From Bacteroidaceae bacterium (lineage in GTDB: Bacteria; Bacteroidota; Bacteroidia; Bacteroidales; Bacteroidaceae), in contig JAFZSA010000034.1 in assembly GCA_017619585.1 (NCBI GenBank), positions 248,001 to 312,000 of the forward strand: 64,000 bases of DNA. The letters run 5' to 3'. This document shows, one piece after another, positions 35,209-42,364 of the stretch. The notes under the pieces are model-generated. The model ran no database searches. It was not told the DNA's origin and worked only from the letters and a program-made list of their open reading frames with translations. Positions within the stretch are counted from its first letter, which is position 1, and every line of letters begins with the position of its first letter. Position numbers and translations under genes: made by a program.

Positions 35209-35307
35209 TCAATGTCCCATGCAGGATGTCACACCAAATGTAGTTGCAATGGCTGTCAGTACAGCCAGTATCGTCTGAATGACGAATTTCCATGTTTCCT
35301 TTTTCAT
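35209..35307 (-). CDS. Smalltalk-family small protein, copy 1 (orphan)
   Basis: The 32-residue protein reads MKKETWKFVIQTILAVLTAI then ATTFGVTSCMGH: one hydrophobic helix and a lipobox-like TSC near the end. This is the Bacteroidales 'smalltalk' type, normally found right after HU-like genes. It differs from copy 2 (39711-39809) at two residues (I/V and V/I). Here no HU gene is adjacent; upstream are repeats and the divergent HipB gene. Function of the family is unknown. Confidence 0.8.
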   Translation of the reverse strand: MKKETWKFVIQTILAVLTAIATTFGVTSCMGH

Positions 35308-35309
35308 AA

Positions 35310-35538
35310 TCATTAGGGGTTAGTGGTTAGTGGTTAGTAGTTTAGGAGCAAGGGGCAAGGGGATAGTTCTAGGCCAAGAGGCAAGAGGAAGTTAAAGGGG
35401 AGTTAAATGGGAAGTTATGCGCTTTGCGCAGGACGATAGTTTTCGCTGCTGTCTGCCTTATGGTATTGTCCACTTTAACTTCCATGATCGTAGCGAATTA
35501 ACTTCCATTTTTACTTCCTCTTACCCCTCGCTCCTTGC
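35310..35538. repeat. Heptanucleotide arrays between smalltalk and the HipB promoter
   Basis: GGTTAGT, GGCAAGG/AGCAAGG, GAAGTTAAA and ACTTCC-type units fill 35310-35420 and 35495-35538. Between them (35421-35494) nothing is recognised. With the HipB operators this accounts for the 420-base gap. Confidence 0.7.
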
Positions 35539-35586
35539 CGTTCTTGTTACCCTTTCTGTCACCAGCAGCATTTAAGAACAAAGAAA

Positions 35587-35726
35587 ATCGCAATATACTG
35601 CGATTTTATTTGTATATATAGTCTTTCAATCAATAAAATTGACAAAAATCGCATTTTGTTGGGATTTTTGATTTGGAGTTAGAATATAATTGCTATATTT
35701 GCACCAAAATCGCAATATAATGGGAT
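35587..35726 (+). promoter_or_regulatory. hipBST promoter with three operators at exact 61-bp spacing
   Basis: Three 18-bp dyads of the form ATCGCA-N6-(C/T)(T)G(C/G)GAT start at 35587, 35648 and 35709, each 61 bases from the next. The first is the most symmetrical (ATCGCA...TGCGAT). The -7 box TATATTTG (35694-35701) and TTTG (35672-35675) lie between the second and third, so the third covers the expected transcription start and the leader is about 20 bases. Mirror copy: 46047-46186. Confidence 0.8.
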
Positions 35727-35727
35727 T

Positions 35728-35949
35728 ATGACACAGCAAGAAATAGGAAATGCTATCAAAGAAAGGCGGAAGAAGCTAGGCATCAACCAGCAGACATTGG
35801 CAGACCTGGCGAATGTTGCAGTAAATACTCTCGTTGCAATTGAACGTGGAGGCGGCAATCCGCAAATGACAACACTGCTGACTATTCTTGATACATTAGG
35901 TCTTACAATGAATATTGACATTAAGCAATTGGACTATGAGACAGTGTAA
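35728..35949 (+). CDS. hipB: HipB-like antitoxin / XRE-type regulator
   Basis: The 73-residue protein is a single Cro/C1-type helix-turn-helix: GNAIKERRKKLGINQQTLAD, then ANVAVNTLVAIERGGGNPQM. In HipBST systems HipB binds operators and, with the other two subunits, represses the operon. The start is set by the third operator and the promoter just upstream. The gene overlaps the HipS-like gene by 14 bases, so the two are translationally coupled. Confidence 0.85.
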   Translation: MTQQEIGNAIKERRKKLGINQQTLADLANVAVNTLVAIERGGGNPQMTTLLTILDTLGLTMNIDIKQLDYETV

Positions 35950-36244
35950 GGTTTACGTTCATGATTCACTGGCAGGCATACTTCAAGAGACCGATGCCAT
36001 GGAATATGTATTCACCTATGATGGGAATTATCATGGTGATCCTGTATGTCTGTCCATGCCTGTAAGGGAAGAATCCTATCGCTCCCCCCATCTTTTCCCT
36101 TATTTTTATAATATGCTGTCGGAGGGTGCTAACCGCCAGACTCAATCATTACTATTACACATCGATGAAAACGACGACTTTGGAATTATGCTGGCAACAG
36201 CCCAGCATGACACCATCGGAGCAGTAACCATAAAACCCATTTGA
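35936..36244 (+). CDS. hipS: HipS-like protein (free HipA N-terminal subdomain)
   Basis: The 102-residue protein, from ATG 35936 (MRQCKVYVHDSLAGILQ), matches the N-terminal subdomain 1 of HipA: VFTYDGNYHGDPVCLSMPVR and LFPYFYNMLSEGANRQ, ending TIGAVTIKPI. In HipA this part is fused to the kinase; as a separate gene between HipB and the kinase it fits the HipBST arrangement, where HipS is the antitoxin that blocks HipT (established for the E. coli O127 system). An earlier in-frame ATG (35915) would lie inside hipB and is less likely. The stop is 2 bases before the next ATG. Confidence 0.8.
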   Translation: MRQCKVYVHDSLAGILQETDAMEYVFTYDGNYHGDPVCLSMPVREESYRSPHLFPYFYNMLSEGANRQTQSLLLHIDENDDFGIMLATAQHDTIGAVTIKPI

Positions 36245-36246
36245 AT

Positions 36247-37254
36247 ATGATAGAACTTAATGTTTGCCCATCCACTCTGCAGGTGGGCTTTACAACCTAT
36301 TCCCCGTCTGCACGTAAACAACTGTTTGACGGAAACGAAGTTTCCCCCATATTGGAATTTGACAGCCCAAACAATGATGGTGCCGACAAGGAGGCATATC
36401 TGAAGAACGTGGGACGCATTTCACTTTCCGGCGTACAGCCAAAGGCAAGTTTGGTACTGAACAGCAATGGGTATTTAGAAAAACCTGCCGAGAATGAACG
36501 CGGAACATACATCCTTAAACCTGCGCCGTCATCATACGCATTGCTTGACCGTAAGTTTTGTCCTGCCAACGAACATGTTACCATGCAGCTGGCTTCTCAG
36601 GTTTATCAGATCGAGACGGCAGCCAATGCTATATGCTTCTTCCGTGATGGTGAAGCCTCGTATCTATGCCGACGTTTTGATGTAGGACCTGAAGGACAGA
36701 AATATAGCCAGGAAGATTTTGCCTCCCTTGCCGGGCTGACGAATGCTAATGGCGGCAGCGATTTCAAATATAGCAATCTAAGTTACGAAGAGTGTGCAGA
36801 CATCATCCGCAAGTATGTCAAGGCCGCTCCCGTCGAGATTCTGAAGTTCTTCCGTATCATAGTGTTTAACTATCTCACCCTCAATGATGATGCACACCTA
36901 AAGAACTTTTCTCTTATCAATCGTGGTGACGGAGAATACCACCTTGCTCCGGCCTATGACCTTATCAATACCAGTTTGCATTTGAACATGCCTCGCATCT
37001 TTGCCCTTGATAAAGGACTGTTCAGGGAGGGCATGAAGCTGACTGACACAAGAACAGTCGGACGCAAGGACTTTGAAGAGTTCGGACATCGTATTGGCTT
37101 GCCTGACCGATTGATTCAGCGGGAATTGAACTTCTTTGCCACAGAATATCCGTTAGCAAAGGAACTGATTGATCATTCTTTCCTGTCTGAATCCTTGAAA
37201 CGGAACTACTGGCTTTCATACAACTACAGACGTACAACGTTAACATTCACATGA
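36247..37254 (+). CDS. hipT: HipT-like Ser/Thr kinase toxin
   Basis: The 335-residue protein has the HipA kinase core: SLSGVQPKASLVLN (about residues 59-72), the glycine-type loop; YILKPAPSSYA, the ATP-contact lysine region; LNDDAHLKNFSLI with the catalytic Asp about 215 and Asn about 220; and LAPAYDLINTS with the metal Asp about 238. All key residues look intact. HipA/HipT kinases phosphorylate aminoacyl-tRNA synthetases and stop translation; the target here is unknown. The frame reaches a TTG at 36241, but ATG 36247 is a better start. It converges on the phosphatase gene with an 18-base gap. Confidence 0.85.
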   Translation: MIELNVCPSTLQVGFTTYSPSARKQLFDGNEVSPILEFDSPNNDGADKEAYLKNVGRISLSGVQPKASLVLNSNGYLEKPAENERGTYILKPAPSSYALLDRKFCPANEHVTMQLASQVYQIETAANAICFFRDGEASYLCRRFDVGPEGQKYSQEDFASLAGLTNANGGSDFKYSNLSYEECADIIRKYVKAAPVEILKFFRIIVFNYLTLNDDAHLKNFSLINRGDGEYHLAPAYDLINTSLHLNMPRIFALDKGLFREGMKLTDTRTVGRKDFEEFGHRIGLPDRLIQRELNFFATEYPLAKELIDHSFLSESLKRNYWLSYNYRRTTLTFT

Positions 37255-37272
37255 TACCGTCATCTGATTACG

Positions 37273-37947
37273 CTAACCGCTAACCGCGATTGGCCTTGCA
37301 TACCGCAAGGGTTCTGTGTTTTTCTCCATTTCCGTGACCAGACGGTAATGGCCGTCTTTTTGCAGTTCCAGGATTACCAGACCGCAGTTCTTAGGCGCCT
37401 TCATCTGCTCAAAGTCCTCCACTGTCAGGTGGAAGAAACGCATGACAAACAGCTTGATGGTCAGTCCGTGGGTTATAAGGACGCAGTTCTCAGGGAAGTC
37501 ATCTTCGGCAAAATCCCTGAAAAGGCTCCCCAGCAGGTCGTTCACACGGTCATACACATCCGAGCCCGCCTCACCGCCTGGAATGCGGTAGTAGAACGTA
37601 CCGTATTCACGTCTCTCACGGCATATCTTGGCAAAGTCCTCAGGGCATCGCAGGTAACCCCATTCCTGCTCTCGCAACCGCGGTTCCTCGTTATAGTCGA
37701 ACTGGCCTTTGGGGAAAGCAGATGCCACCCCCTCAAAGGTCGAACGGGCACGCCAGAAAGGCGATACATAGAAGTACATCGACTCCTCCTGAACCACCTC
37801 CTTCAGCCGCTTGCCCGCCTCTCTGGCCTGCTCACGCCCCGTGTCAGTCAGTTCTATGGTATAGTCGGGAATACTCCCATATAAAGTCTTGTCCACATTC
37901 GCCTGTGACTCCCCGTGACGTATCAGTATGATTCTTTTTGGTTTCAT
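37273..37947 (-). CDS. Histidine phosphatase (phosphoglycerate-mutase-like)
   Basis: The 224-residue protein has the catalytic IRHGESQAN at about residues 9-17 and the second histidine in LITHGLTIKLF near residue 160, with REQEWGYLR and RARSTFEG between. The fold is that of the branch 1 histidine phosphatases; the family covers sugar phosphates, nucleotides and proteins, so the substrate is open. The C-terminal AVSG and stop codon are made of GGTTAGC repeats shared with intergenic arrays, so the original end has probably been replaced. It follows the DUF89 gene on the same strand by 15 bases. Confidence 0.85.
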   Translation of the reverse strand: MKPKRIILIRHGESQANVDKTLYGSIPDYTIELTDTGREQAREAGKRLKEVVQEESMYFYVSPFWRARSTFEGVASAFPKGQFDYNEEPRLREQEWGYLRCPEDFAKICRERREYGTFYYRIPGGEAGSDVYDRVNDLLGSLFRDFAEDDFPENCVLITHGLTIKLFVMRFFHLTVEDFEQMKAPKNCGLVILELQKDGHYRLVTEMEKNTEPLRYARPIAVSG

Positions 37948-37962
37948 AGGGCAGTGAGGTTA

Positions 37963-39408
37963 CTATCCATTTTTTTTCATAAATTTGATGACACCGTATT
38001 TCCCATTGGTGCGCCAATCCCTATCTTCAATAGTATTTTGTTTATATCTTTTGGTGCTGTAATCCAACACCAGGTTAGATTTGAAGCACCGCACAACAAG
38101 TGTCGGACATTTTATGTAATCTGTCAATTTATCAATCTTTTTCGTATAATGATATGTTTTGTCACCACATAATCTCCGATAGTTTAAGTCTCCTTTTACA
38201 ATTAAGAGATCGGAGGTGTTCTCGAATATTTCTCTTTTCCTTGAGATAGATTTGTATGGTGTTGGCATATTCCAAATAAAATCAGCTTCAATGCAAGCTT
38301 CTTTGTCAATAAATATTTTCTTTATTTCTTGCAACGCAATAAGTGCCTTCTTTTTTTCTTTTTTGCCAATACTTATAAGATCAAGATTATCCTCAATTAC
38401 CTTAAATGTGTAATCAAGGTCATTTTCTATCACGTCAGACACAAAAATAGGCAGAATATTTACATGATATATAATTTTCTTTATTCGATATTCGGACTTC
38501 TTCAGTAAGAGATAGCCCAAAACCAAATCGGAAAAGAATTCCACACCTGCATTATCAACCAAATAATTAATGCAAAGTTCTGTTCCTCGTTCTAAAGTTA
38601 GTAGATAGTTTGTGAGTTCTTTTGCACCTTTAGTGTCTTCCTGCAGTCTTTCTATCTTACGTCTCTCCATACCTGGGAGTTGACTTAAATCGTAAGAGTT
38701 GGAATTCAGTGTTTGTATAATAGAATCTTCTACAAGATCGTTCACGGTGTATTCTGCAGAGAAATCATTGTCAATAAATCTTGTTACGGCTTGTAATCCC
38801 ATTAATATTCGTGAGGATTTATGTGCTTCCTTACATAATCCTTTTTTGAGATCGTTAATTATTGACCCTTTTTTCATGAGTTTATAGGGATCAAAGACAC
38901 CGCTCGTTCCGGCACTCATATATTGTTTTACATCCTTTGAAAGTTTACGGGTCAGTTCGTCAATAATGTAGAAATAGAAAGCATGCTCTACATCAATGAA
39001 CGGTGCTTTTTCCAAAAATTTTTTTGTGTTTTTATAATCAGGATTGTTTTCAGGGTTATATTGAGTATAAAAGTCGTCAAGTAGTTTCCTGTCACTTTCG
39101 TTCTCTGTCAAATTGGAATAATAGGGATCTTGGAATACGGATTCTCTATATTCGTCATAATCTAATGGACGTTCAATTGTTTTTTTCCCCAGACTAACGA
39201 TGGCATCTTCATATTTATTGTTTATGTTGTTCATAATGTTACGGAAGCGATACTTTATGGTATCTCTTGCAAAGTTGTCATTCTCAAAAGTAAAATCGAC
39301 AGGCTTATTGTAAAATCTTCTCAAGTAATCGCGTATATTCTCCCATTTAATTCCAAATAATCCAAACAATATGCCAATTACACCTAGAAGAATACTCAAA
39401 AATTCCAT
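37963..39408 (-). CDS. Membrane-anchored ARMT1-like DUF89 protein
   Basis: The 481-residue protein has an N-terminal membrane segment (about residues 4-20). The C-terminal part has the DUF89/ARMT1 hallmarks: YLVDNAGVEFFSDLVLGYLL (Asp 285, Asn 286), HVNILPIFVSDV, DFIWNMPTPYKSIS and LLIVKGDLNYRRLCGD (about 402-416). DUF89 proteins are metal-dependent phosphatases or damage-control enzymes acting on sugar phosphates or metabolites; the ARMT1 group is mainly eukaryotic, and a bacterial, membrane-bound form is unusual. Codon use is strikingly AT-rich beside its neighbours, which suggests transfer. It lies 15 bases before the histidine phosphatase, so the two may act on related phosphorylated compounds. 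Confidence 0.75.
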   Translation of the reverse strand: MEFLSILLGVIGILFGLFGIKWENIRDYLRRFYNKPVDFTFENDNFARDTIKYRFRNIMNNINNKYEDAIVSLGKKTIERPLDYDEYRESVFQDPYYSNLTENESDRKLLDDFYTQYNPENNPDYKNTKKFLEKAPFIDVEHAFYFYIIDELTRKLSKDVKQYMSAGTSGVFDPYKLMKKGSIINDLKKGLCKEAHKSSRILMGLQAVTRFIDNDFSAEYTVNDLVEDSIIQTLNSNSYDLSQLPGMERRKIERLQEDTKGAKELTNYLLTLERGTELCINYLVDNAGVEFFSDLVLGYLLLKKSEYRIKKIIYHVNILPIFVSDVIENDLDYTFKVIEDNLDLISIGKKEKKKALIALQEIKKIFIDKEACIEADFIWNMPTPYKSISRKREIFENTSDLLIVKGDLNYRRLCGDKTYHYTKKIDKLTDYIKCPTLVVRCFKSNLVLDYSTKRYKQNTIEDRDWRTNGKYGVIKFMKKNG

Positions 39409-39455
39409 AATATAGTTTTTTGTTATAAGATTGTACTATTAGGTTTTTTCGCCTC

Positions 39456-39463
39456 CAAATATA
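39456..39463 (-). promoter_or_regulatory. Promoter -7 box of the DUF89 gene
   Basis: The minus strand reads TATATTTG, 48 bases before the start codon. Confidence 0.6.
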
Positions 39464-39662
39464 AGCATTAATATTTAATCAATTATTATTTCATTATATT
39501 TTCTTGCCGTTTTGTTGAAATTTGGTAGTTGGGGTACGCTGCAGTGGTGCGGTTCGGTGATATTGTTAGTCAGAGGATGCTTTATTGAATCCTAATGAAT
39601 GAACGATAAACGAAAATGGGTCCTTTGCCTCGTTGTTTTTCATGTCGTTATGGGTACAAAAA

Positions 39663-39693
39663 AAAGCCCCTGAGCTATTTACTCAGGGGCTTT
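39663..39693 (-). terminator. Terminator of the HU/smalltalk operon
   Basis: AAAGCCCCTGAG pairs with CTCAGGGGCTTT around a 7-base loop, followed by T on the minus strand. It lies 18 bases after the smalltalk stop. Confidence 0.88.
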
Positions 39694-39710
39694 CTTTTTG
39701 GCTTATTAGC

Positions 39711-39809
39711 TTAGTGACCCATGCAGGATGTCACACCGAAAGTGGTTGCAATGGCCGTCAGGATGGCCAGTACCGTCTGAATGACGAATTTCCATGTTTC
39801 TTTTTTCAT
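39711..39809 (-). CDS. Smalltalk-family small protein, copy 2
   Basis: The 32-residue protein reads MKKETWKFVIQTVLAILTAI then ATTFGVTSCMGH. It follows the HU-like gene, the usual position for the family. The amidase gene that often comes third in this arrangement is missing here. Its paralogue is at 35209-35307 on the same strand; the DNA of the two is very similar. Confidence 0.82.
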   Translation of the reverse strand: MKKETWKFVIQTVLAILTAIATTFGVTSCMGH

Positions 39810-39812
39810 CTT

Positions 39813-39922
39813 TGTTAATGGTTAATGGTTATTGAATTGTTTAGGGGCAAGGAGCGAGGAGCAAGGAGCAAGAGGATTGTTCTACTTTAAACTCTCTACT
39901 CTAATCCCTAATCTCTAATCCA
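39813..39922. repeat. Heptanucleotide arrays between HU-like gene and smalltalk
   Basis: TAATGGT, GGAGCAA/GGAGCGA and CTAATCC/CTAATCT units succeed each other. The order TTTAGG-GCAAGG resembles the array beside smalltalk copy 1. Confidence 0.75.
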
Positions 39923-39955
39923 TTTTTAAGCCGGGCATTGAGCCCAGCTTAAAAA
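39923..39955 (-). terminator. Hairpin just after the HU-like gene
   Basis: TTTTTAAGC-C-GGGC pairs with GCCC-A-GCTTAAAAA. It may stop part of the transcripts before smalltalk, or stabilise the HU message. Confidence 0.65.
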
Positions 39956-39956
39956 A

Positions 39957-40532
39957 TCAGTTCTGTCCGCTACCACCTCCGGTGTTGCCACCTGTGTTAC
40001 CGCCTGTGTTGTCGTTCCCGCCTGTGTTGCCACCTTGGTTCTGACCTCCCTCCTCTTCGGAGTTGTCAGGTGCAGGCTGCTCGGGATCCTCTACCTCTCC
40101 GCCATCGTCGGAGGTTACACGTTTCAGGATGGTTCCATCCTCGTCCAGACAGGTAATCTGGATGCTGGTGTCTGCCAGCTCGTCCTTGACATCCGTACTG
40201 GGAGTGAACACAATGCGACGGGTACTGATGAGGTTGGTCTTCACATCCTCCAGACTCTCTACCGCCTTAGAGCGAACGCTGAAGCGCATGGTACCCAGAC
40301 CGGGCAGTGGTACGCTGTGGCCCTCAGTGGCCCAAGCCTTGATGACTTCGCCTGCTGCATCCCAAGCCGCCTTCATGGCGCCTACGCTGATGCCGCTTCT
40401 TACAGAGGCCTCTTTGAATACCTTCTTCTCCTGAATGGGCGTGTACAACTCAGGACGCATTACGAACTTCTTTACTCCAGGGTTCTTGCCGATTTTAAGC
40501 ACTCGGCGCTGTGCAATGACTTTAATTGCCAT
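39957..40532 (-). CDS. HU-family DNA-binding protein with Gly/Asn-rich tail
   Basis: The 191-residue protein has an HU/IHF-like domain of the Bacteroidales type (MAIKVIAQRRVLKIGKNPGV, then ASVRSGISVGAMKAAWDAAGE and SVPLPGLGTMRFSVRSKAV; about residues 1-125), a short beta region, then an acidic linker and a low-complexity tail of NTGG/NDN units from about residue 160. Such proteins bind and bend DNA in the nucleoid, but many of this long type have no tested role. It is the first gene of the HU/smalltalk unit; its promoter region contains nested inverted repeats and, further upstream, the axis of the giant palindrome. Confidence 0.85.
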   Translation of the reverse strand: MAIKVIAQRRVLKIGKNPGVKKFVMRPELYTPIQEKKVFKEASVRSGISVGAMKAAWDAAGEVIKAWATEGHSVPLPGLGTMRFSVRSKAVESLEDVKTNLISTRRIVFTPSTDVKDELADTSIQITCLDEDGTILKRVTSDDGGEVEDPEQPAPDNSEEEGGQNQGGNTGGNDNTGGNTGGNTGGGSGQN

Positions 40533-40715
40533 AGTGTTTCAGATTTAATGGTTAACAAATAGGTTAGGTTACCTTGTAAATATTTTTCCTTTTGTCATCG
40601 GAAAGGCTTTAACCTTGTGTCCTAGAGGTCACATTTGCAACTATTAGTGCGCGCAAAATTTTCTTTTAATAGTAACAATTGTTTCTCTTAGTACCCGCTG
40701 GTTTTATCCCTTATC

Positions 40716-40775
40716 TTTTGACATTGCAAAGGTACGGCAGTTTTATGGAATGTCAAAAAAAACGATACCATAAAA
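40716..40775 (-). promoter_or_regulatory. HU-like gene promoter with two nested inverted repeats
   Basis: The -7 box TACCTTTG (40734-40727, minus strand) lies inside an inverted repeat TTTTGACATT (40716-40725) and AATGTCAAAA (40749-40758), 23 bases apart. A second repeat, TTTTATGG (40741-40748) and CCATAAAA (40768-40775), overlaps it, and AAAACGA recurs three times upstream. This looks like a repressor-controlled promoter. The leader is about 190 bases. Mirror copy: 40998-41057. Confidence 0.6.
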
Positions 40776-40808
40776 CGATATTTTGAAAAGGGTAAAACGA
40801 CAAACAGG

Positions 40809-40842
40809 GTATTCAGTATTCAGTTATTCAGTATTCAGTTTC
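40809..40842. repeat. Heptanucleotide array ATTCAGT beside the axis
   Basis: Units ATTCAGT repeat four times with one extra base. The mirror array lies at 40931-40964. Confidence 0.7.
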
Positions 40843-40854
40843 TATTTTTCGTTG

Positions 40855-40918
40855 TGAGAATGTTTACTAATATACTATATATAATATATTATATATAGTA
40901 TATTAGTAAACATTCTCA
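40855..40918. repeat. Axis of the giant palindrome with AT-rich core
   Basis: The axis is between 40886 and 40887 with no spacer. The core at 40869-40904 is made of A and T except one C (40875) and its mirror G (40898). The sequence left of the core reads TGAGAATGTTTACTAATA. How much of this dyad exists in the real genome cannot be told, since everything around it is symmetrical. Confidence 0.95.
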
Positions 40919-41240
40919 CAACGAAAAATAGAAACTGAATACTGAATAACTGAATACTGAATACCCTGTTTGTCGTTTTACCCTTTTCAAAATATCGTTT
41001 TATGGTATCGTTTTTTTTGACATTCCATAAAACTGCCGTACCTTTGCAATGTCAAAAGATAAGGGATAAAACCAGCGGGTACTAAGAGAAACAATTGTTA
41101 CTATTAAAAGAAAATTTTGCGCGCACTAATAGTTGCAAATGTGACCTCTAGGACACAAGGTTAAAGCCTTTCCGATGACAAAAGGAAAAATATTTACAAG
41201 GTAACCTAACCTATTTGTTAACCATTAAATCTGAAACACT

Positions 41241-41816
41241 ATGGCAATTAAAGTCATTGCACAGCGCCGAGTGCTTAAAATCGGCAAGAACCCTGGAGTA
41301 AAGAAGTTCGTAATGCGTCCTGAGTTGTACACGCCCATTCAGGAGAAGAAGGTATTCAAAGAGGCCTCTGTAAGAAGCGGCATCAGCGTAGGCGCCATGA
41401 AGGCGGCTTGGGATGCAGCAGGCGAAGTCATCAAGGCTTGGGCCACTGAGGGCCACAGCGTACCACTGCCCGGTCTGGGTACCATGCGCTTCAGCGTTCG
41501 CTCTAAGGCGGTAGAGAGTCTGGAGGATGTGAAGACCAACCTCATCAGTACCCGTCGCATTGTGTTCACTCCCAGTACGGATGTCAAGGACGAGCTGGCA
41601 GACACCAGCATCCAGATTACCTGTCTGGACGAGGATGGAACCATCCTGAAACGTGTAACCTCCGACGATGGCGGAGAGGTAGAGGATCCCGAGCAGCCTG
41701 CACCTGACAACTCCGAAGAGGAGGGAGGTCAGAACCAAGGTGGCAACACAGGCGGGAACGACAACACAGGCGGTAACACAGGTGGCAACACCGGAGGTGG
41801 TAGCGGACAGAACTGA
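41241..41816 (+). CDS. HU-family DNA-binding protein (mirror copy)
   Basis: Identical to the gene at 39957-40532. The two copies stand head to head, 708 bases apart, around the axis; HU domain followed by a Gly/Asn-rich tail. Confidence 0.85.
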   Translation: MAIKVIAQRRVLKIGKNPGVKKFVMRPELYTPIQEKKVFKEASVRSGISVGAMKAAWDAAGEVIKAWATEGHSVPLPGLGTMRFSVRSKAVESLEDVKTNLISTRRIVFTPSTDVKDELADTSIQITCLDEDGTILKRVTSDDGGEVEDPEQPAPDNSEEEGGQNQGGNTGGNDNTGGNTGGNTGGGSGQN

Positions 41817-41963
41817 TTTTTTAAGCTGGGCTCAATGCCCGGCTTAAAAATGGATTAGAGATTAGGGATTAGAGTAGAGAGTTTAAAGTAGAACAATCCT
41901 CTTGCTCCTTGCTCCTCGCTCCTTGCCCCTAAACAATTCAATAACCATTAACCATTAACAAAG

Positions 41964-42062
41964 ATGAAAAAAGAAACATGGAAATTCGTCATTCAGACGG
42001 TACTGGCCATCCTGACGGCCATTGCAACCACTTTCGGTGTGACATCCTGCATGGGTCACTAA
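41964..42062 (+). CDS. Smalltalk-family small protein, copy 2 (mirror)
   Basis: The 32-residue membrane-type protein is the mirror of 39711-39809 and follows the mirrored HU-like gene. Confidence 0.8.
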   Translation: MKKETWKFVIQTVLAILTAIATTFGVTSCMGH

Positions 42063-42364
42063 GCTAATAAGCCAAAAAGAAAGCCCCTGAGTAAATAGCT
42101 CAGGGGCTTTTTTTTGTACCCATAACGACATGAAAAACAACGAGGCAAAGGACCCATTTTCGTTTATCGTTCATTCATTAGGATTCAATAAAGCATCCTC
42201 TGACTAACAATATCACCGAACCGCACCACTGCAGCGTACCCCAACTACCAAATTTCAACAAAACGGCAAGAAAATATAATGAAATAATAATTGATTAAAT
42301 ATTAATGCTTATATTTGGAGGCGAAAAAACCTAATAGTACAATCTTATAACAAAAAACTATATT

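Larger units (their letters stand above)
39409..39710. other. Gap between DUF89 and smalltalk copy 2
   Basis: It holds the DUF89 promoter (39456-39463) and the terminator at 39663-39693. The rest, about 39490-39650, shows no gene, repeat or RNA that I recognise. Confidence 0.6.
17773..40886 (+). repeat. Left arm of the giant inverted repeat
   Basis: This 23,114-base stretch is reverse-complemented without visible change at 40887-64000; position x maps to 81773-x. The match was confirmed by eye at the axis and at the far end (17773 against 64000), and by identical open reading frames of every frame in both arms. The true outer limit of the arm lies at or beyond the window end. Confidence 0.97.

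Noticed and set aside
36241..36246. TTG start for hipT
   Set aside because: ATG at 36247 lies directly after the hipS stop and gives the normal family start.
40533..41240. True divergent pair of HU-like genes with a shared control region
   Set aside because: The pair exists only because of the palindrome; the arms are identical for over 23 kb, so this is not independent evidence of a natural gene pair.
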